From: Abditibacterium sp.
GTDB taxonomy: Bacteria; Armatimonadota; Abditibacteriia; Abditibacteriales; Abditibacteriaceae
Direction of reading: 5' to 3'
NCBI GenBank assembly: GCA_030448265.1
Contig: JAUJNG010000018.1
Coordinates: 62,001-126,000 of the forward strand
Length of the DNA: 64,000 nt
Under the pieces are notes generated by a model. The model ran no database searches and was not told the origin of the DNA. It saw nothing but the letters and a program-made list of their open reading frames with translations. Below, one piece after another: positions 17,865-25,786 of this stretch. Within the stretch, counting starts at the first letter, position 1. Each line of letters opens with the position of its first letter. The translations under genes were made by a program, and so were the position numbers.

Positions 17865-19823
17865 ATGCCACGCCTCAAAAAACTCTCTCTCGCCGCCGCA
17901 CTTCTCACCCTGAGCGGCGCTTCCTCCTTCACCTCCCCAAACCGCGCCATGTCCGCCGAAAAAAACGTTCCCGCCCAGCCGTTGCCCTTCGACGGCGTGC
18001 GCGCTCCTGATTTCCCCGCCGGTTTTCCCTGGCTCAACACCCAGAAACCGCTTTCGCTGCGCGCCCTGCGCGGCAAAGTCGTTCTGCTCGATTTCTGGAC
18101 GTATGGCTGCATCAACTGTATGCATATCCTGCCCGATTTGAAGCGCCTCGAAGCCAAATATTCCAATGAGTTGGTCGTGATTTCGGTTCACAGCGCCAAA
18201 TTCGAAGCGGAATCGAACGCCAGCGCGGTGCGAAACGCCGTCCTGCGCTACAAAATCGAGCATCCGGTGCTGGTCGATCAGAAAATGCGCGTGTGGAGCG
18301 AATACGCCGTCAAAGCCTGGCCAACCCTTGTTCTCATTGATCCCACGGGTCGCGTTGCCGGACAAGTCGCGGGTGAAGGCCATTATAACCGCCTCGACGC
18401 TACCATTTCGCAGTTAATCGCTGGTGCCAAAAAACGCGGCGAACTAAGCCAGACACCGTTGAAATTCGCGCTCGAACGCGCCAAAGTCGCGCCGTCGCCC
18501 CTTTCGTTTCCTGGCAAAGTTTTGGCGAAAGGCGGCACGCTATTCATCGCCGATTCGGGCCACAATCGCCTGGTTCGCGCTTCCAAAGACGGCAAAGTCG
18601 AAGCGGTGATTGGAAGCGGCGTCGCGGGCCTCCAGGACGGCTCGTTCCAGACCGCGCAGTTCAACAACCCGCAGGGCCTGGCGCTCGATGGCGACAAACT
18701 TTATGTCGCCGACACCAATAATCACGCCTTGCGCGTCGTCGATTTCGCTCAGAAAACCGTGACGACTCTGGCCGGAAACGGCAAACAGGCCGCTTACGGC
18801 AGCCGAGGCGGCGTGGGAACCGAGGCGAGTTTGTCTTCGCCCTGGGATGTTGTGAAAGTGGGCAATTCGCTCGTTATCGCGATGGCGGGCAACCATCAGG
18901 TCTGGAAATATGACCTTTCGAGCCGAAACGTGAGTGTTCTGGCGGGTTCGGGCGCCGAAGCGCGGCGCGACGGCGCTTTTCCAAGCGCCGCTTTCGCGCA
19001 AACTTCGGGTCTGGAATTGGTGGGCGACAAAATTTACGCCGCAGATTCGGAAACGTCCACGATTCGCGCTCTCGATCTGAAAAATCAAAGCGTCAAAACG
19101 GTCGCGGGCGGCGATTTATTCGATTTTGGCGACCGCGACGGGCGCGGCGACGCGGTTCGTTTGCAGCATCCGCTCGGCATCACCTCGGACGGCCATTATC
19201 TTTATCTCGCCGACACCTACAACTCGAAAATCAAGCGCCTCGACCCTGTAACCGGCCAAGTTTCCACCTTTTTCGCGGGCGGTTTGAACGAACCAGGCGG
19301 ACTCTCATTCGATGGCGGCGCGCTTTTCATCGCCGACACCAACAACAGCCTCATCAAACACCTCGATGTGGCGAAGAAAACGATTCAAACCCTTCCCCTT
19401 TCCGGCCTGAAACCGCCGGTGATTTCCGCTCCGGCACCCAAGATTGAAATGCCTCTCGCCGCGACGGACGCGACGCAAACTCTGGCGCCCGATGCCAAAG
19501 GCAACCTCATTTTCGAGGCGAAACTGCCCAAAGGATTTCATCTCAACCGCGAAGCGCCGCTCAAATTGACGGCGAAAGTGAGCGGCGACGGCCTCACTCT
19601 GGGCCAGAGCAGCGTGTCGGGCGCGAAATTCGTCTTGCCGCTCCAAATTCCGCTTCAAACCGCCAAAGGTGGGAGCGGAACGGTGGAAATTTCGGCCTTC
19701 ATTTCTTACTGCAACGATGGGCCTGGCGCGGTTTGCAAAGTCGAAAGCGTGAAACAGCGCATTGATTTCGAGGTGAAGGAGGGCGGCGCGAAGGAAATCA
19801 AAATCGCGGCAGTTTTGCCTTAA
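17865..19823 (+). CDS. Exported thioredoxin-NHL repeat protein (NHLRC2-like)
   Basis: 652 residues from ATG 17865, with an N-terminal signal-like segment (residues 4-25). The thioredoxin-like domain spans about 45-190 with the redox pair Cys82-Ile-Asn-Cys85 in 'DFWTYGCINCMHILPDL', a sequence typical of NHLRC2-type proteins, and the cis-proline in KAWPTLVLID. Five or six NHL propeller repeats follow to about 520 (LFIADSGHNRLVRA; LYVADTNNHALRVVD; LYLADTYNSKIKRLD; LFIADTNNSLIKHLD). The C-terminal ~110 residues form a further beta domain with a Cys pair (SYCNDGPGAVCKV). A thiol-redox role in the envelope is likely from the family; the substrate is unknown. Confidence 0.9.
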   Translation: MPRLKKLSLAAALLTLSGASSFTSPNRAMSAEKNVPAQPLPFDGVRAPDFPAGFPWLNTQKPLSLRALRGKVVLLDFWTYGCINCMHILPDLKRLEAKYSNELVVISVHSAKFEAESNASAVRNAVLRYKIEHPVLVDQKMRVWSEYAVKAWPTLVLIDPTGRVAGQVAGEGHYNRLDATISQLIAGAKKRGELSQTPLKFALERAKVAPSPLSFPGKVLAKGGTLFIADSGHNRLVRASKDGKVEAVIGSGVAGLQDGSFQTAQFNNPQGLALDGDKLYVADTNNHALRVVDFAQKTVTTLAGNGKQAAYGSRGGVGTEASLSSPWDVVKVGNSLVIAMAGNHQVWKYDLSSRNVSVLAGSGAEARRDGAFPSAAFAQTSGLELVGDKIYAADSETSTIRALDLKNQSVKTVAGGDLFDFGDRDGRGDAVRLQHPLGITSDGHYLYLADTYNSKIKRLDPVTGQVSTFFAGGLNEPGGLSFDGGALFIADTNNSLIKHLDVAKKTIQTLPLSGLKPPVISAPAPKIEMPLAATDATQTLAPDAKGNLIFEAKLPKGFHLNREAPLKLTAKVSGDGLTLGQSSVSGAKFVLPLQIPLQTAKGGSGTVEISAFISYCNDGPGAVCKVESVKQRIDFEVKEGGAKEIKIAAVLP

Positions 19824-19836
19824 GAGCCGTTTTAGA

Positions 19837-19867
19837 CGTAGGGGACGTAGCACGCTATGCCCCTACG
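19837..19867 (+). terminator. Small stem downstream of the thioredoxin-NHL gene
   Basis: CGTAGGGG at 19837-19844 pairs with CCCCTACG at 19860-19867. Weak as a terminator (no T run). It resembles the GTAGGGACACGG element at 38783. Confidence 0.45.
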
Positions 19868-19910
19868 AAAATCGAGAACCACTTTAAAATCGGTTCCCAA
19901 ACCAAAACCA

Positions 19911-19948
19911 AATTATCGGTCGCGGTTTCGTTATTTCACTCTTTCAAT
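19911..19948. repeat. Imperfect copy of the ROK-gene 3' end
   Basis: The words CGGTCG-GGTTT and CG-TATTTCAC-CTTTC occur here and at 21488-21525, the second copy covering the stop codon of the ROK gene. Together they bracket the PEP-CTERM block. This copy is shorter by a 6-nt gap and is more diverged. Confidence 0.55.
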
Positions 19949-19957
19949 TTCCATAAA

Positions 19958-19986
19958 TTGACACAATTTTGGTGAGGTGTTATATT
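19958..19986 (+). promoter_or_regulatory. Strong sigma70-type promoter for the PEP-CTERM gene
   Basis: Perfect -35 TTGACA (19958-19963), 17-nt spacer, -10 TATATT (19981-19986). Few other junctions in this GC-rich window show such a consensus, and it sits in AT-richer DNA. Confidence 0.85.
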
Positions 19987-20032
19987 GGTTCTGATTCAAA
20001 ACAACCAGTCATGGTTGACAAGGAAATAACAA

Positions 20033-20818
20033 ATGAGATTTCGTGTCGCAAGAAGTGTAGTTACCATCGCGGCGGTTGCGCTGTGCGCCGCCACTGCCAG
20101 ACCCGCCAGTGCCGACTTCATTTTTTTCACAAACGACCAGGTCGGCTTCCTGGCCGCTCAGACAAGCAGTGGCAACACCCCACTGGGCACCGAAACCTTC
20201 GACCAATCTACTGCAACACCTGGGAATGTGACCGTATTCAACGATCCATTAACGCAGGGCGTCCCAAACGGCCCTTTTCCTACTGGACTTATGCAGCCGT
20301 TCACGATACAATCGAACACGCTTGCTGGTGGTGCCACATCTCCCAGTCCACAAGGCTTTCAAGGATTGGTTAATTTTGCTGAGGGAGGCGGTGGTAATAC
20401 CAGTGACGTTGTCCTTGCCAATGACACCCCAGACAGCCTTGACTTCATTTTCAACCGAGTCACGAACATCGCGGGAGTCGGGTTCAATACCATCAGTATC
20501 TTCGATGCCTCACTGCTTCAGATACAGGTTTTCGACCTTGATGACGTTCTACGTGGCACCACCATGATTAACGGTAACCCCCAAGGCACAAATTTCATCG
20601 GTATCCAGGCCACCGGCGATGATCGTATTGGACGCATCAATATTTTCTCTACGACTTTCGGAGATAGCCAACAGGAGGGTGGCGACAATATTCAACTGTT
20701 TCAGGCCAACGTGGCCGCCGTGCCCGAACCCAGCACCTGGGCCATGATGATCATTGGTGTCATCGGTCTCGTTATCGCCGCCCAACGCAGGAAGACCACG
20801 GAGCGTGTTTGGGCGTAG
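20033..20818 (+). CDS. PEP-CTERM sorted exported protein
   Basis: 261 residues from ATG 20033, with AAGGA 9 nt upstream and a consensus promoter before it. Signal peptide at about 1-27 (ending PASA). The body is beta-rich and Gly/Asn/Thr-rich without a recognised catalytic motif. The C-terminus is a textbook PEP-CTERM signal: VPEPSTW at 230-236, a hydrophobic helix, then RRK. PEP-CTERM proteins are processed by an exosortase and are usually linked to exopolysaccharide or biofilm matrix; no exosortase lies in the window. Base composition is clearly lower in GC than the neighbours, consistent with acquisition or relaxed codon use. A terminator follows. Confidence 0.93.
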   Translation: MRFRVARSVVTIAAVALCAATARPASADFIFFTNDQVGFLAAQTSSGNTPLGTETFDQSTATPGNVTVFNDPLTQGVPNGPFPTGLMQPFTIQSNTLAGGATSPSPQGFQGLVNFAEGGGGNTSDVVLANDTPDSLDFIFNRVTNIAGVGFNTISIFDASLLQIQVFDLDDVLRGTTMINGNPQGTNFIGIQATGDDRIGRINIFSTTFGDSQQEGGDNIQLFQANVAAVPEPSTWAMMIIGVIGLVIAAQRRKTTERVWA

Positions 20819-20833
20819 AGCCAAACGCGCAAA

Positions 20834-20870
20834 CAAAAAGCCACTCAATTTTCGGGTTGAGTGGCTTTCG
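20834..20870 (+). terminator. Intrinsic terminator after the PEP-CTERM gene
   Basis: AAAAGCCACTCAA and TTGAGTGGCTTT form a 12-bp stem with an 8-nt loop. It can also serve the opposite-strand gene ending at 20902. Confidence 0.88.
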
Positions 20871-20901
20871 TTATTTCGATGGAGCTTCTGTAGCATTCAT
20901 C

Positions 20902-21162
20902 TCACATTTCTTCGTCCTCGGATTCGTCAGTCGCCAGCGAGTAGGCTTGGGCCACGATTTCAAAGAGGTCTTCATCCGGCACCTGAAACAAGATCATGGC
21001 GATTTCACGCGCCGTGCCGTGCTCTTCGGTCTTGCTCGTATCCAGGTTGTATTTGATGGCCAGAGCATAAGAAAGCAGACGCCCGCAATCTCTGGCCGGC
21101 ACGTGCGACAAAGCCTCGACGATCTGATGCGTCAGATTCGACCATTCGTTCAGGTTACTCAT
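20902..21162 (-). CDS. Small acidic protein of unknown function
   Basis: 86 residues from ATG 21162, with GAGGTG 5-10 nt upstream. It is predicted to be all-helical and cytoplasmic, with an acidic end (DESEDEEM). I do not recognise the family. It overlaps by 4 nt the possible upstream ORF ending at 21159 and lies in the lower-GC block that also holds the PEP-CTERM gene. The good ribosome site and balanced amino acid use support it as a real gene. Confidence 0.6.
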   Translation of the reverse strand: MSNLNEWSNLTHQIVEALSHVPARDCGRLLSYALAIKYNLDTSKTEEHGTAREIAMILFQVPDEDLFEIVAQAYSLATDESEDEEM

Positions 21163-21320
21163 AGCGACACCTCATTGGCGCCAATGGCCAGCGCCCGTAT
21201 TTCGCTCTGCGGCTGGCCGTCGCGCTCCGTCCACACGCCGCAGGGCGCGCCGCCCTCGCTGGCTGCCATCGGAATAAAGGGGGAATGAGGTTGCGAGTGC
21301 ACTTCTTTTGAGCAAATCAT
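21159..21320 (-). CDS. Possible short ORF upstream of the small acidic gene
   Basis: 53 residues from ATG 21320 (a TTG at 21365 would give 68). The only support is its position: its stop overlaps the next start in an ATGA arrangement, as in a translationally coupled pair. The product (ICSKEVHSQPHSPF, then GAPCGVWTERDGQPQ) matches nothing I recognise. It may be a remnant. Confidence 0.3.
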   Translation of the reverse strand: MICSKEVHSQPHSPFIPMAASEGGAPCGVWTERDGQPQSEIRALAIGANEVSL

Positions 21321-21508
21321 GGGGCGTCCGAGAGAAACTGCCTCAACCTGAGATCCTGTGCTCAAAGGCAGCTATGGAAGTTCAATTTGTAGTTTCGGTC
21401 ATTCTCAGGGAGATTTGGCGACCGAAGAATATGGCTGTGCTGGACTGGTGAACCATCGGCTTTCCACACCAAACCGCGATTGATAATTCGGTCGTGGTTT
21501 TCATTTCG

Positions 21509-22576
21509 CTATTTCACCCTTTCCAGCGGCTTATCCACCGAAGCCAACACCGGTCTCTCGCCCGTTTGCTGCAAAGCACTCGGCAACGGCGAGATTCGGG
21601 CGCCTGCTCCCTGCTGCAACAGCGCCAGGCCGCCGAACAAAATTGCGTCGTCGCCCAGCGCCGACTGCACGATTTGAAGCGGTTCGCCCGTCCCTGGCAT
21701 CGCCACTTTTTGAATTGTTTTTTCGATGAGCGGCATCATCCATTTGCCGCACGCCTCGACCACGCCGCCGCCAAACACAATCACCTGCGGGTCAACCACA
21801 TGAAGCACCGACGCCGCCGCCAAGCCCAGCAAATAGGAGGCACGCCGCATTACATCGGTGACGAGCGGATCGCCGCGTTTGAGCGCCTCTTTCAGCGCAC
21901 CGGAGCGAATGCGCTCCAGCTTTTTGTCGCCCACGATTTCGGTTAAAACCGATTTCTTGCCTTCCTTAGTAATGGCGTGGCGCAGTTGGTTTTCTATCGC
22001 GGTGCGCGAACACAACTCTTCGAGAAAAGTGTGTTTTTTGGTGAGCATTCCGGCGATTTCGTCGGCGCCGAGCGGCACCATCAAATGGCCGATTTCGCCG
22101 CCCAGACCGCGAAAACCTTCGATGAGCTTGCCATCGATGAACAGCCCGCCGCCAATCCCCGTCCCGACGAAAATGCCGAAAGCACTCGACGCGCCGCGCG
22201 CCGCGCCGCGCCACACTTCGCCCGCCATGCCGACGTTGACATCGTTGCCCACCACAATCGGACATGACCATTTCTGCGCCATGATCGCGGCCAGAGGCGT
22301 GTCGGAAAGCGGCGCGTTGGGCGTCAAAACGACGTGGCCGCGCTTTGAATCGACAACGCCAGGAACGCCCAGAGCAAGGCCGGAAATCTCGTTTTTAGAC
22401 AGTTTGGCGGCGACCAGAACGGCATCGAGCGCGATGTCGAGCTGCCCGATGAGACCGTCGCGGGTCTGGCGGTCGGTTTTGAGCTTGTGACGCGCCACAA
22501 TGCGGCCATCGTTTGTCATGGCCGCCGCCAGGATTTTGGTGCCGCCAACATCAACTACAAGAGAATGGTTCGCCAT
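21509..22576 (-). CDS. ROK-family sugar kinase (glucokinase-like) lacking the zinc cysteines
   Basis: 355 residues. ATP- and sugar-binding features are intact: DVGGTKILAAAM near the N-terminus, GNDVNVGMAGE (catalytic Asp), GTGIGGGLFIDGKL, and GGEIGHLMV with the conserved His. ROK kinases normally continue with a CxCGxxGC zinc site; here that segment reads 'PLGADEIAGMLTKKHTFLEELC' before the conserved SRTAI, so three of the four Cys are missing. Family knowledge predicts phosphorylation of glucose or a related hexose. Some divergent members are known without zinc, so activity remains plausible. It is the second gene of a pair with ppk, starting 2 nt after the ppk stop. Confidence 0.88.
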   Translation of the reverse strand: MANHSLVVDVGGTKILAAAMTNDGRIVARHKLKTDRQTRDGLIGQLDIALDAVLVAAKLSKNEISGLALGVPGVVDSKRGHVVLTPNAPLSDTPLAAIMAQKWSCPIVVGNDVNVGMAGEVWRGAARGASSAFGIFVGTGIGGGLFIDGKLIEGFRGLGGEIGHLMVPLGADEIAGMLTKKHTFLEELCSRTAIENQLRHAITKEGKKSVLTEIVGDKKLERIRSGALKEALKRGDPLVTDVMRRASYLLGLAAASVLHVVDPQVIVFGGGVVEACGKWMMPLIEKTIQKVAMPGTGEPLQIVQSALGDDAILFGGLALLQQGAGARISPLPSALQQTGERPVLASVDKPLERVK

Positions 22577-22578
22577 CG

Positions 22579-25104
22579 TTATGCTTCCTTGGAACGGTTT
22601 TTCGCGGGGGGTGATTCGACTTCCGGCGTTTCAATTGAGGTTTCGAGTGACGGCGGCGCATCCGATTTTACGGTTTCCGCCTCGCCTTCGCCATTGAGAA
22701 GCGAAATTGGCGCGCCGAAATTCTGTTTTTGCAGCGATTGCTGAAGCGACTGCAACACCGGATCGGCGCCCGTGCCTGGCAAGCCGTCAATCGAGGCGCC
22801 CGCGCTCTGGGGCGCGATGCGCGGCGTGAATTTGAGCGCGGCGGGCGCGCTCAGCACGCTGGGCGACGGCACTTTCACCGTCTGGCGGGCCAGCAGCGCA
22901 TCTTGAAAACCCGCGCGTGCTTCATGCGGGCCGCGCGAGACGCGCTGGTGCGTGCCGTCGGGCAAAATTTCGCGCGCTTTGGTGTTGTCGGCGAGCGCGG
23001 GGAGCAACACTTCGTTTTTCAAGCGGTCGCGCAAATGGGGGTCTAAAATCGGGAAAATGATTTCCACGCGCCGGAAAAAATTGCGCGGCATCCAGTCGGC
23101 GCTGCCGCACAAAATCTCTTCGTCGCCGCCGTTTTGGAAGTAAAAAACCCGCGAATGCTCCAGAAAACGCCCGATAATCGAACGCACCCGAATATTTTCC
23201 GAAAGCCCAGGAACTCCTGGCCGCAAACAGCAAATTCCGCGCACGATAAGGTCGATCTGAACCCCTGCCTGACTCGCGCGGTAAAGCGCCTTTATCACGC
23301 TCGGATCAACGAGCGAATTCATCTTAATAATGATGCGCCCACTCCCCTTCTCCCCAACTCCCTTTCTTCCCTTCTTGCCCCGCCGCGCGTGGGCGGTTTC
23401 GCGCTCGATGCGGCGGATAAACTCTTCATCGAGGCCAAAGGGCGCCATCATCAGGTGTTTCAGACCTGGAAACTGGCTCATTCCGGTCAGCAGGTTGAAG
23501 ATTTTTGAGGCGTCTTCGCCGATTTCATCATTGGCCGTCAAAAGTCCGATGTCGGTGTAAAGCCGCGCCGTGACTTCGTTGTAATTGCCGGTTCCCAGAT
23601 GGACGTAGCGGCGAATTTCGTCGCCCTCGCGCCGCACCACGAAACCTAATTTGGAGTGCGTTTTCAGACCGACCAGACCGTAAACGACGTGAACGCCCGC
23701 CGCTTCCATCGCGCGCGCCCAGGTGATGTTGTTCTCCTCGTCGAAGCGCGCTTTGAGTTCGACCAGGGCGGTCACCTGCTTGCCGCTTTCCGCCGCGCGC
23801 ATCAGCGCCTTCACGATGGGCGAATCTTTCGAGGTGCGGTAAAGCGTCATTTTGATGGCCAGAACGCTTGGATCGTCGGCGGCGAACTGGATGAAGCGCG
23901 TCACGCTGCGAAAACCGTCGTAGGGATGGTGGAGCAGAATATCTTCGCGCTTTAAAGCCGCGAAAAACTCGTCGGCCTTCTCAATACCCTTCAGGGCGGG
24001 CGGCGTGAGCGGCGAAAAGGGCGCGTCCTTCAAATCGGGCCGCGTTTCGGCGCTGTAAATCGCCATTAATCGGGTGAGATTGATCGGGCCGTCCACTTCG
24101 TAAAGGTCGATGGGTTCAAGTTCAAAAGTGTCGAGCAGGAGGGAAACCACGGTCGGATCGCAGCCGCGCTGCACTTCGAGGCGCACCGCGTCGCCGCGCC
24201 GCCGCCGCGCGAGCTGTTCCTGCATCGCTTCGAGCAGATTGTCGGCTTCATCCTCGTCTAAATACAACTCCGAATTGCGCGTGACGCGAAAAGCGTAGGA
24301 GCCGCGCACTTCGAGGCCAGGAAAAAGCTGGCCGACGTAAGCCGAAATCAGACTCGACAAAAAAACGTAGATTTTGCGACCTTCGGGCGCGAACTGGGCG
24401 GGAATTTCGACCAGTCGCGGCAAAACGCGCGGCACCTGCACCACGCCGAGGCGAAACTCGACGTGGTTTTCATCGGGCAGCATGCCATCGATCTCGCCAG
24501 GGCGATTGGCGACGTGAAGTTCGACCACCAGATTGAGCGATTTGTTGGCGAGTTGCGGAAAGGGATGCGCCGGATCGACTGCGAGCGGGGTGAGAACCGG
24601 AAAAACTTCGCGTTCGAAGTAGCTTTTGGCCCAGGTGCGGCCCCGTTCGTCGAGGTCGTCCACGGTGAGCAAGTCGATGCCGCCCGCCGCCAGCGCGGGC
24701 ACGACCTGAGTTCGGTAGCACCGGTATTGATCGTCCACCAAACGCCGCACGCGAGCGGCAATGGCGTCGAGCGCCTGCGACGCACTCAGACCATCGGGGC
24801 CGCTTTCGAAGGGCCGCGTTTCGGCCTGCTGTTGCAGTCCGGCGACGCGAATTTCGAAAAACTCGTCCAGATTCGAGGAAACAATCGCCAGAAATTTGAG
24901 GCGTTCGAGCGGCGGGTTGGCATCGTCGCAGGCTTCTTCCAAAACGCGCTGGTTGAATTCGAGCCACGACAGTTCGCGGTGAAAATACCACTGCGGCGCA
25001 TCGAGATCCGTCACGGGCCGCGCGGCGCGCGGCGCTTTGGGCGCGGTTTTGGGCTTAGCGCGCGCGCGGCGCGCGGGTTTGGAAAGGGTTGAAGCGTCGG
25101 ACAT
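22579..25104 (-). CDS. ppk: Polyphosphate kinase 1, with an internal insertion and a long C-terminal tail
   Basis: 841 residues; typical PPK1 is about 690-720. PPK1 polymerises the gamma-phosphate of ATP into polyphosphate. The N-domain (WYFHRELSWLEFNQRVLEEA; VSSNLDEFFEIRVAGL), the head domain, and the catalytic His in RRYVHLGTGNYNE are all present, followed by 'ARIIIKMNSLVDP'-like and ICCLRPGVPGLSENIRV motifs. Two oddities: about 12 extra residues (RGKKGRKGVGEKGSG) before RIIIKMNSLVD at about 573-587, encoded by sequence similar to the queG hairpin, and an extra ~130-residue low-complexity C-terminal tail. An N-terminal basic stretch of about 35 residues (ARRARAKPKTAPKAP) is also unusual. 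Transcribed ahead of the ROK kinase. Confidence 0.94.
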   Translation of the reverse strand: MSDASTLSKPARRARAKPKTAPKAPRAARPVTDLDAPQWYFHRELSWLEFNQRVLEEACDDANPPLERLKFLAIVSSNLDEFFEIRVAGLQQQAETRPFESGPDGLSASQALDAIAARVRRLVDDQYRCYRTQVVPALAAGGIDLLTVDDLDERGRTWAKSYFEREVFPVLTPLAVDPAHPFPQLANKSLNLVVELHVANRPGEIDGMLPDENHVEFRLGVVQVPRVLPRLVEIPAQFAPEGRKIYVFLSSLISAYVGQLFPGLEVRGSYAFRVTRNSELYLDEDEADNLLEAMQEQLARRRRGDAVRLEVQRGCDPTVVSLLLDTFELEPIDLYEVDGPINLTRLMAIYSAETRPDLKDAPFSPLTPPALKGIEKADEFFAALKREDILLHHPYDGFRSVTRFIQFAADDPSVLAIKMTLYRTSKDSPIVKALMRAAESGKQVTALVELKARFDEENNITWARAMEAAGVHVVYGLVGLKTHSKLGFVVRREGDEIRRYVHLGTGNYNEVTARLYTDIGLLTANDEIGEDASKIFNLLTGMSQFPGLKHLMMAPFGLDEEFIRRIERETAHARRGKKGRKGVGEKGSGRIIIKMNSLVDPSVIKALYRASQAGVQIDLIVRGICCLRPGVPGLSENIRVRSIIGRFLEHSRVFYFQNGGDEEILCGSADWMPRNFFRRVEIIFPILDPHLRDRLKNEVLLPALADNTKAREILPDGTHQRVSRGPHEARAGFQDALLARQTVKVPSPSVLSAPAALKFTPRIAPQSAGASIDGLPGTGADPVLQSLQQSLQKQNFGAPISLLNGEGEAETVKSDAPPSLETSIETPEVESPPAKNRSKEA

Positions 25105-25199
25105 GATGAGAGGAAAAGGATTGAAGCAGGTTGGCGGCTCTTGAAGCGCAGTTTAAAGGCCATCCGGTTCGGGGATTCCCGATGGATAAGAACCCAGGG

Positions 25200-25364
25200 C
25201 GCAAGTTGTGAAACCTCCCCCGCCCCCTCCTTCGTAAGGAGGGGAGACCACATTGAAACACTCTCGTTCTCGCGCAAAGAACGATCCAGTTGAGAACACG
25301 AAACTGCCAGTGTGGTCTCCCCTCCTTACGAAGGAGGGGGTGGGGGAGGTTTCCGCAACTTGCG
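25200..25364. repeat. Hairpin 1 of 3 upstream of ppk, CCCCTCCTTCGTAAGG type
   Basis: Arms 25200-25252 and 25311-25364, about 53 bp with three differences. Each arm contains its own small palindrome (CCTCCTTCGTAAGGAGG). The 58-nt loop contains ACTGCCAG. Confidence 0.93.
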
Positions 25365-25380
25365 TCTTGCGATTGCATTA

Positions 25381-25496
25381 AGAACCTATCCGAATAGGCT
25401 GGGAGCGCGAGCATCCCTGCTCGCACTTTTGGGTGCGAGCAGGGATGCTCGCGCTCCCAGAGCCTCCAGGTTCAATGCCCTCTTCGGATAGGCTCT
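25381..25496. repeat. Hairpin 2 of 3 upstream of ppk, GGGAGCGCGAGCATCC type
   Basis: Inner arms 25399-25426 and 25433-25460 are perfect over 28 bp with a 6-nt loop. Outer arms 25381-25393 and 25484-25496 pair at 12 of 13 positions. Confidence 0.95.
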
Positions 25497-25502
25497 AAGA
25501 AT

Positions 25503-25635
25503 CAGTTTGAAAAGTCCTTTTGCGGTTTGTAGTAGCGCCGCGAGGCGCGTTTGGATCAACTCTTACGCTTTCCAAACGCGCCTCGCGGCGCTACTACAAA
25601 CCGCTCTATAAACCGCAAAAGGACTTTTCAAACTG
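25503..25635. repeat. Hairpin 3 of 3 upstream of ppk, composite of two arm types
   Basis: Outer arms (25503-25527 with 25611-25635) and inner arms of the GCGCCGCGAGGCGCG type are continuous on the left. On the right they are separated by 12 extra bases. The three hairpins occupy 25200-25635 of the 682-bp gap between ppk and the envelope gene; no ORF is credible here. Confidence 0.93.
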
Positions 25636-25786
25636 ATTTGCGGGAGCTATCCCAACAGGCGGCGAATTCATTCGCTGCGAAAAAGTTTCCATTACACTTG
25701 TGCCGAAATTTCATCAATCGCGCGGCAACTTCGCCGTTTTCGCGCTGTCAATCGCCTTTCGACAACACTCGCCGCTTCATATTACC

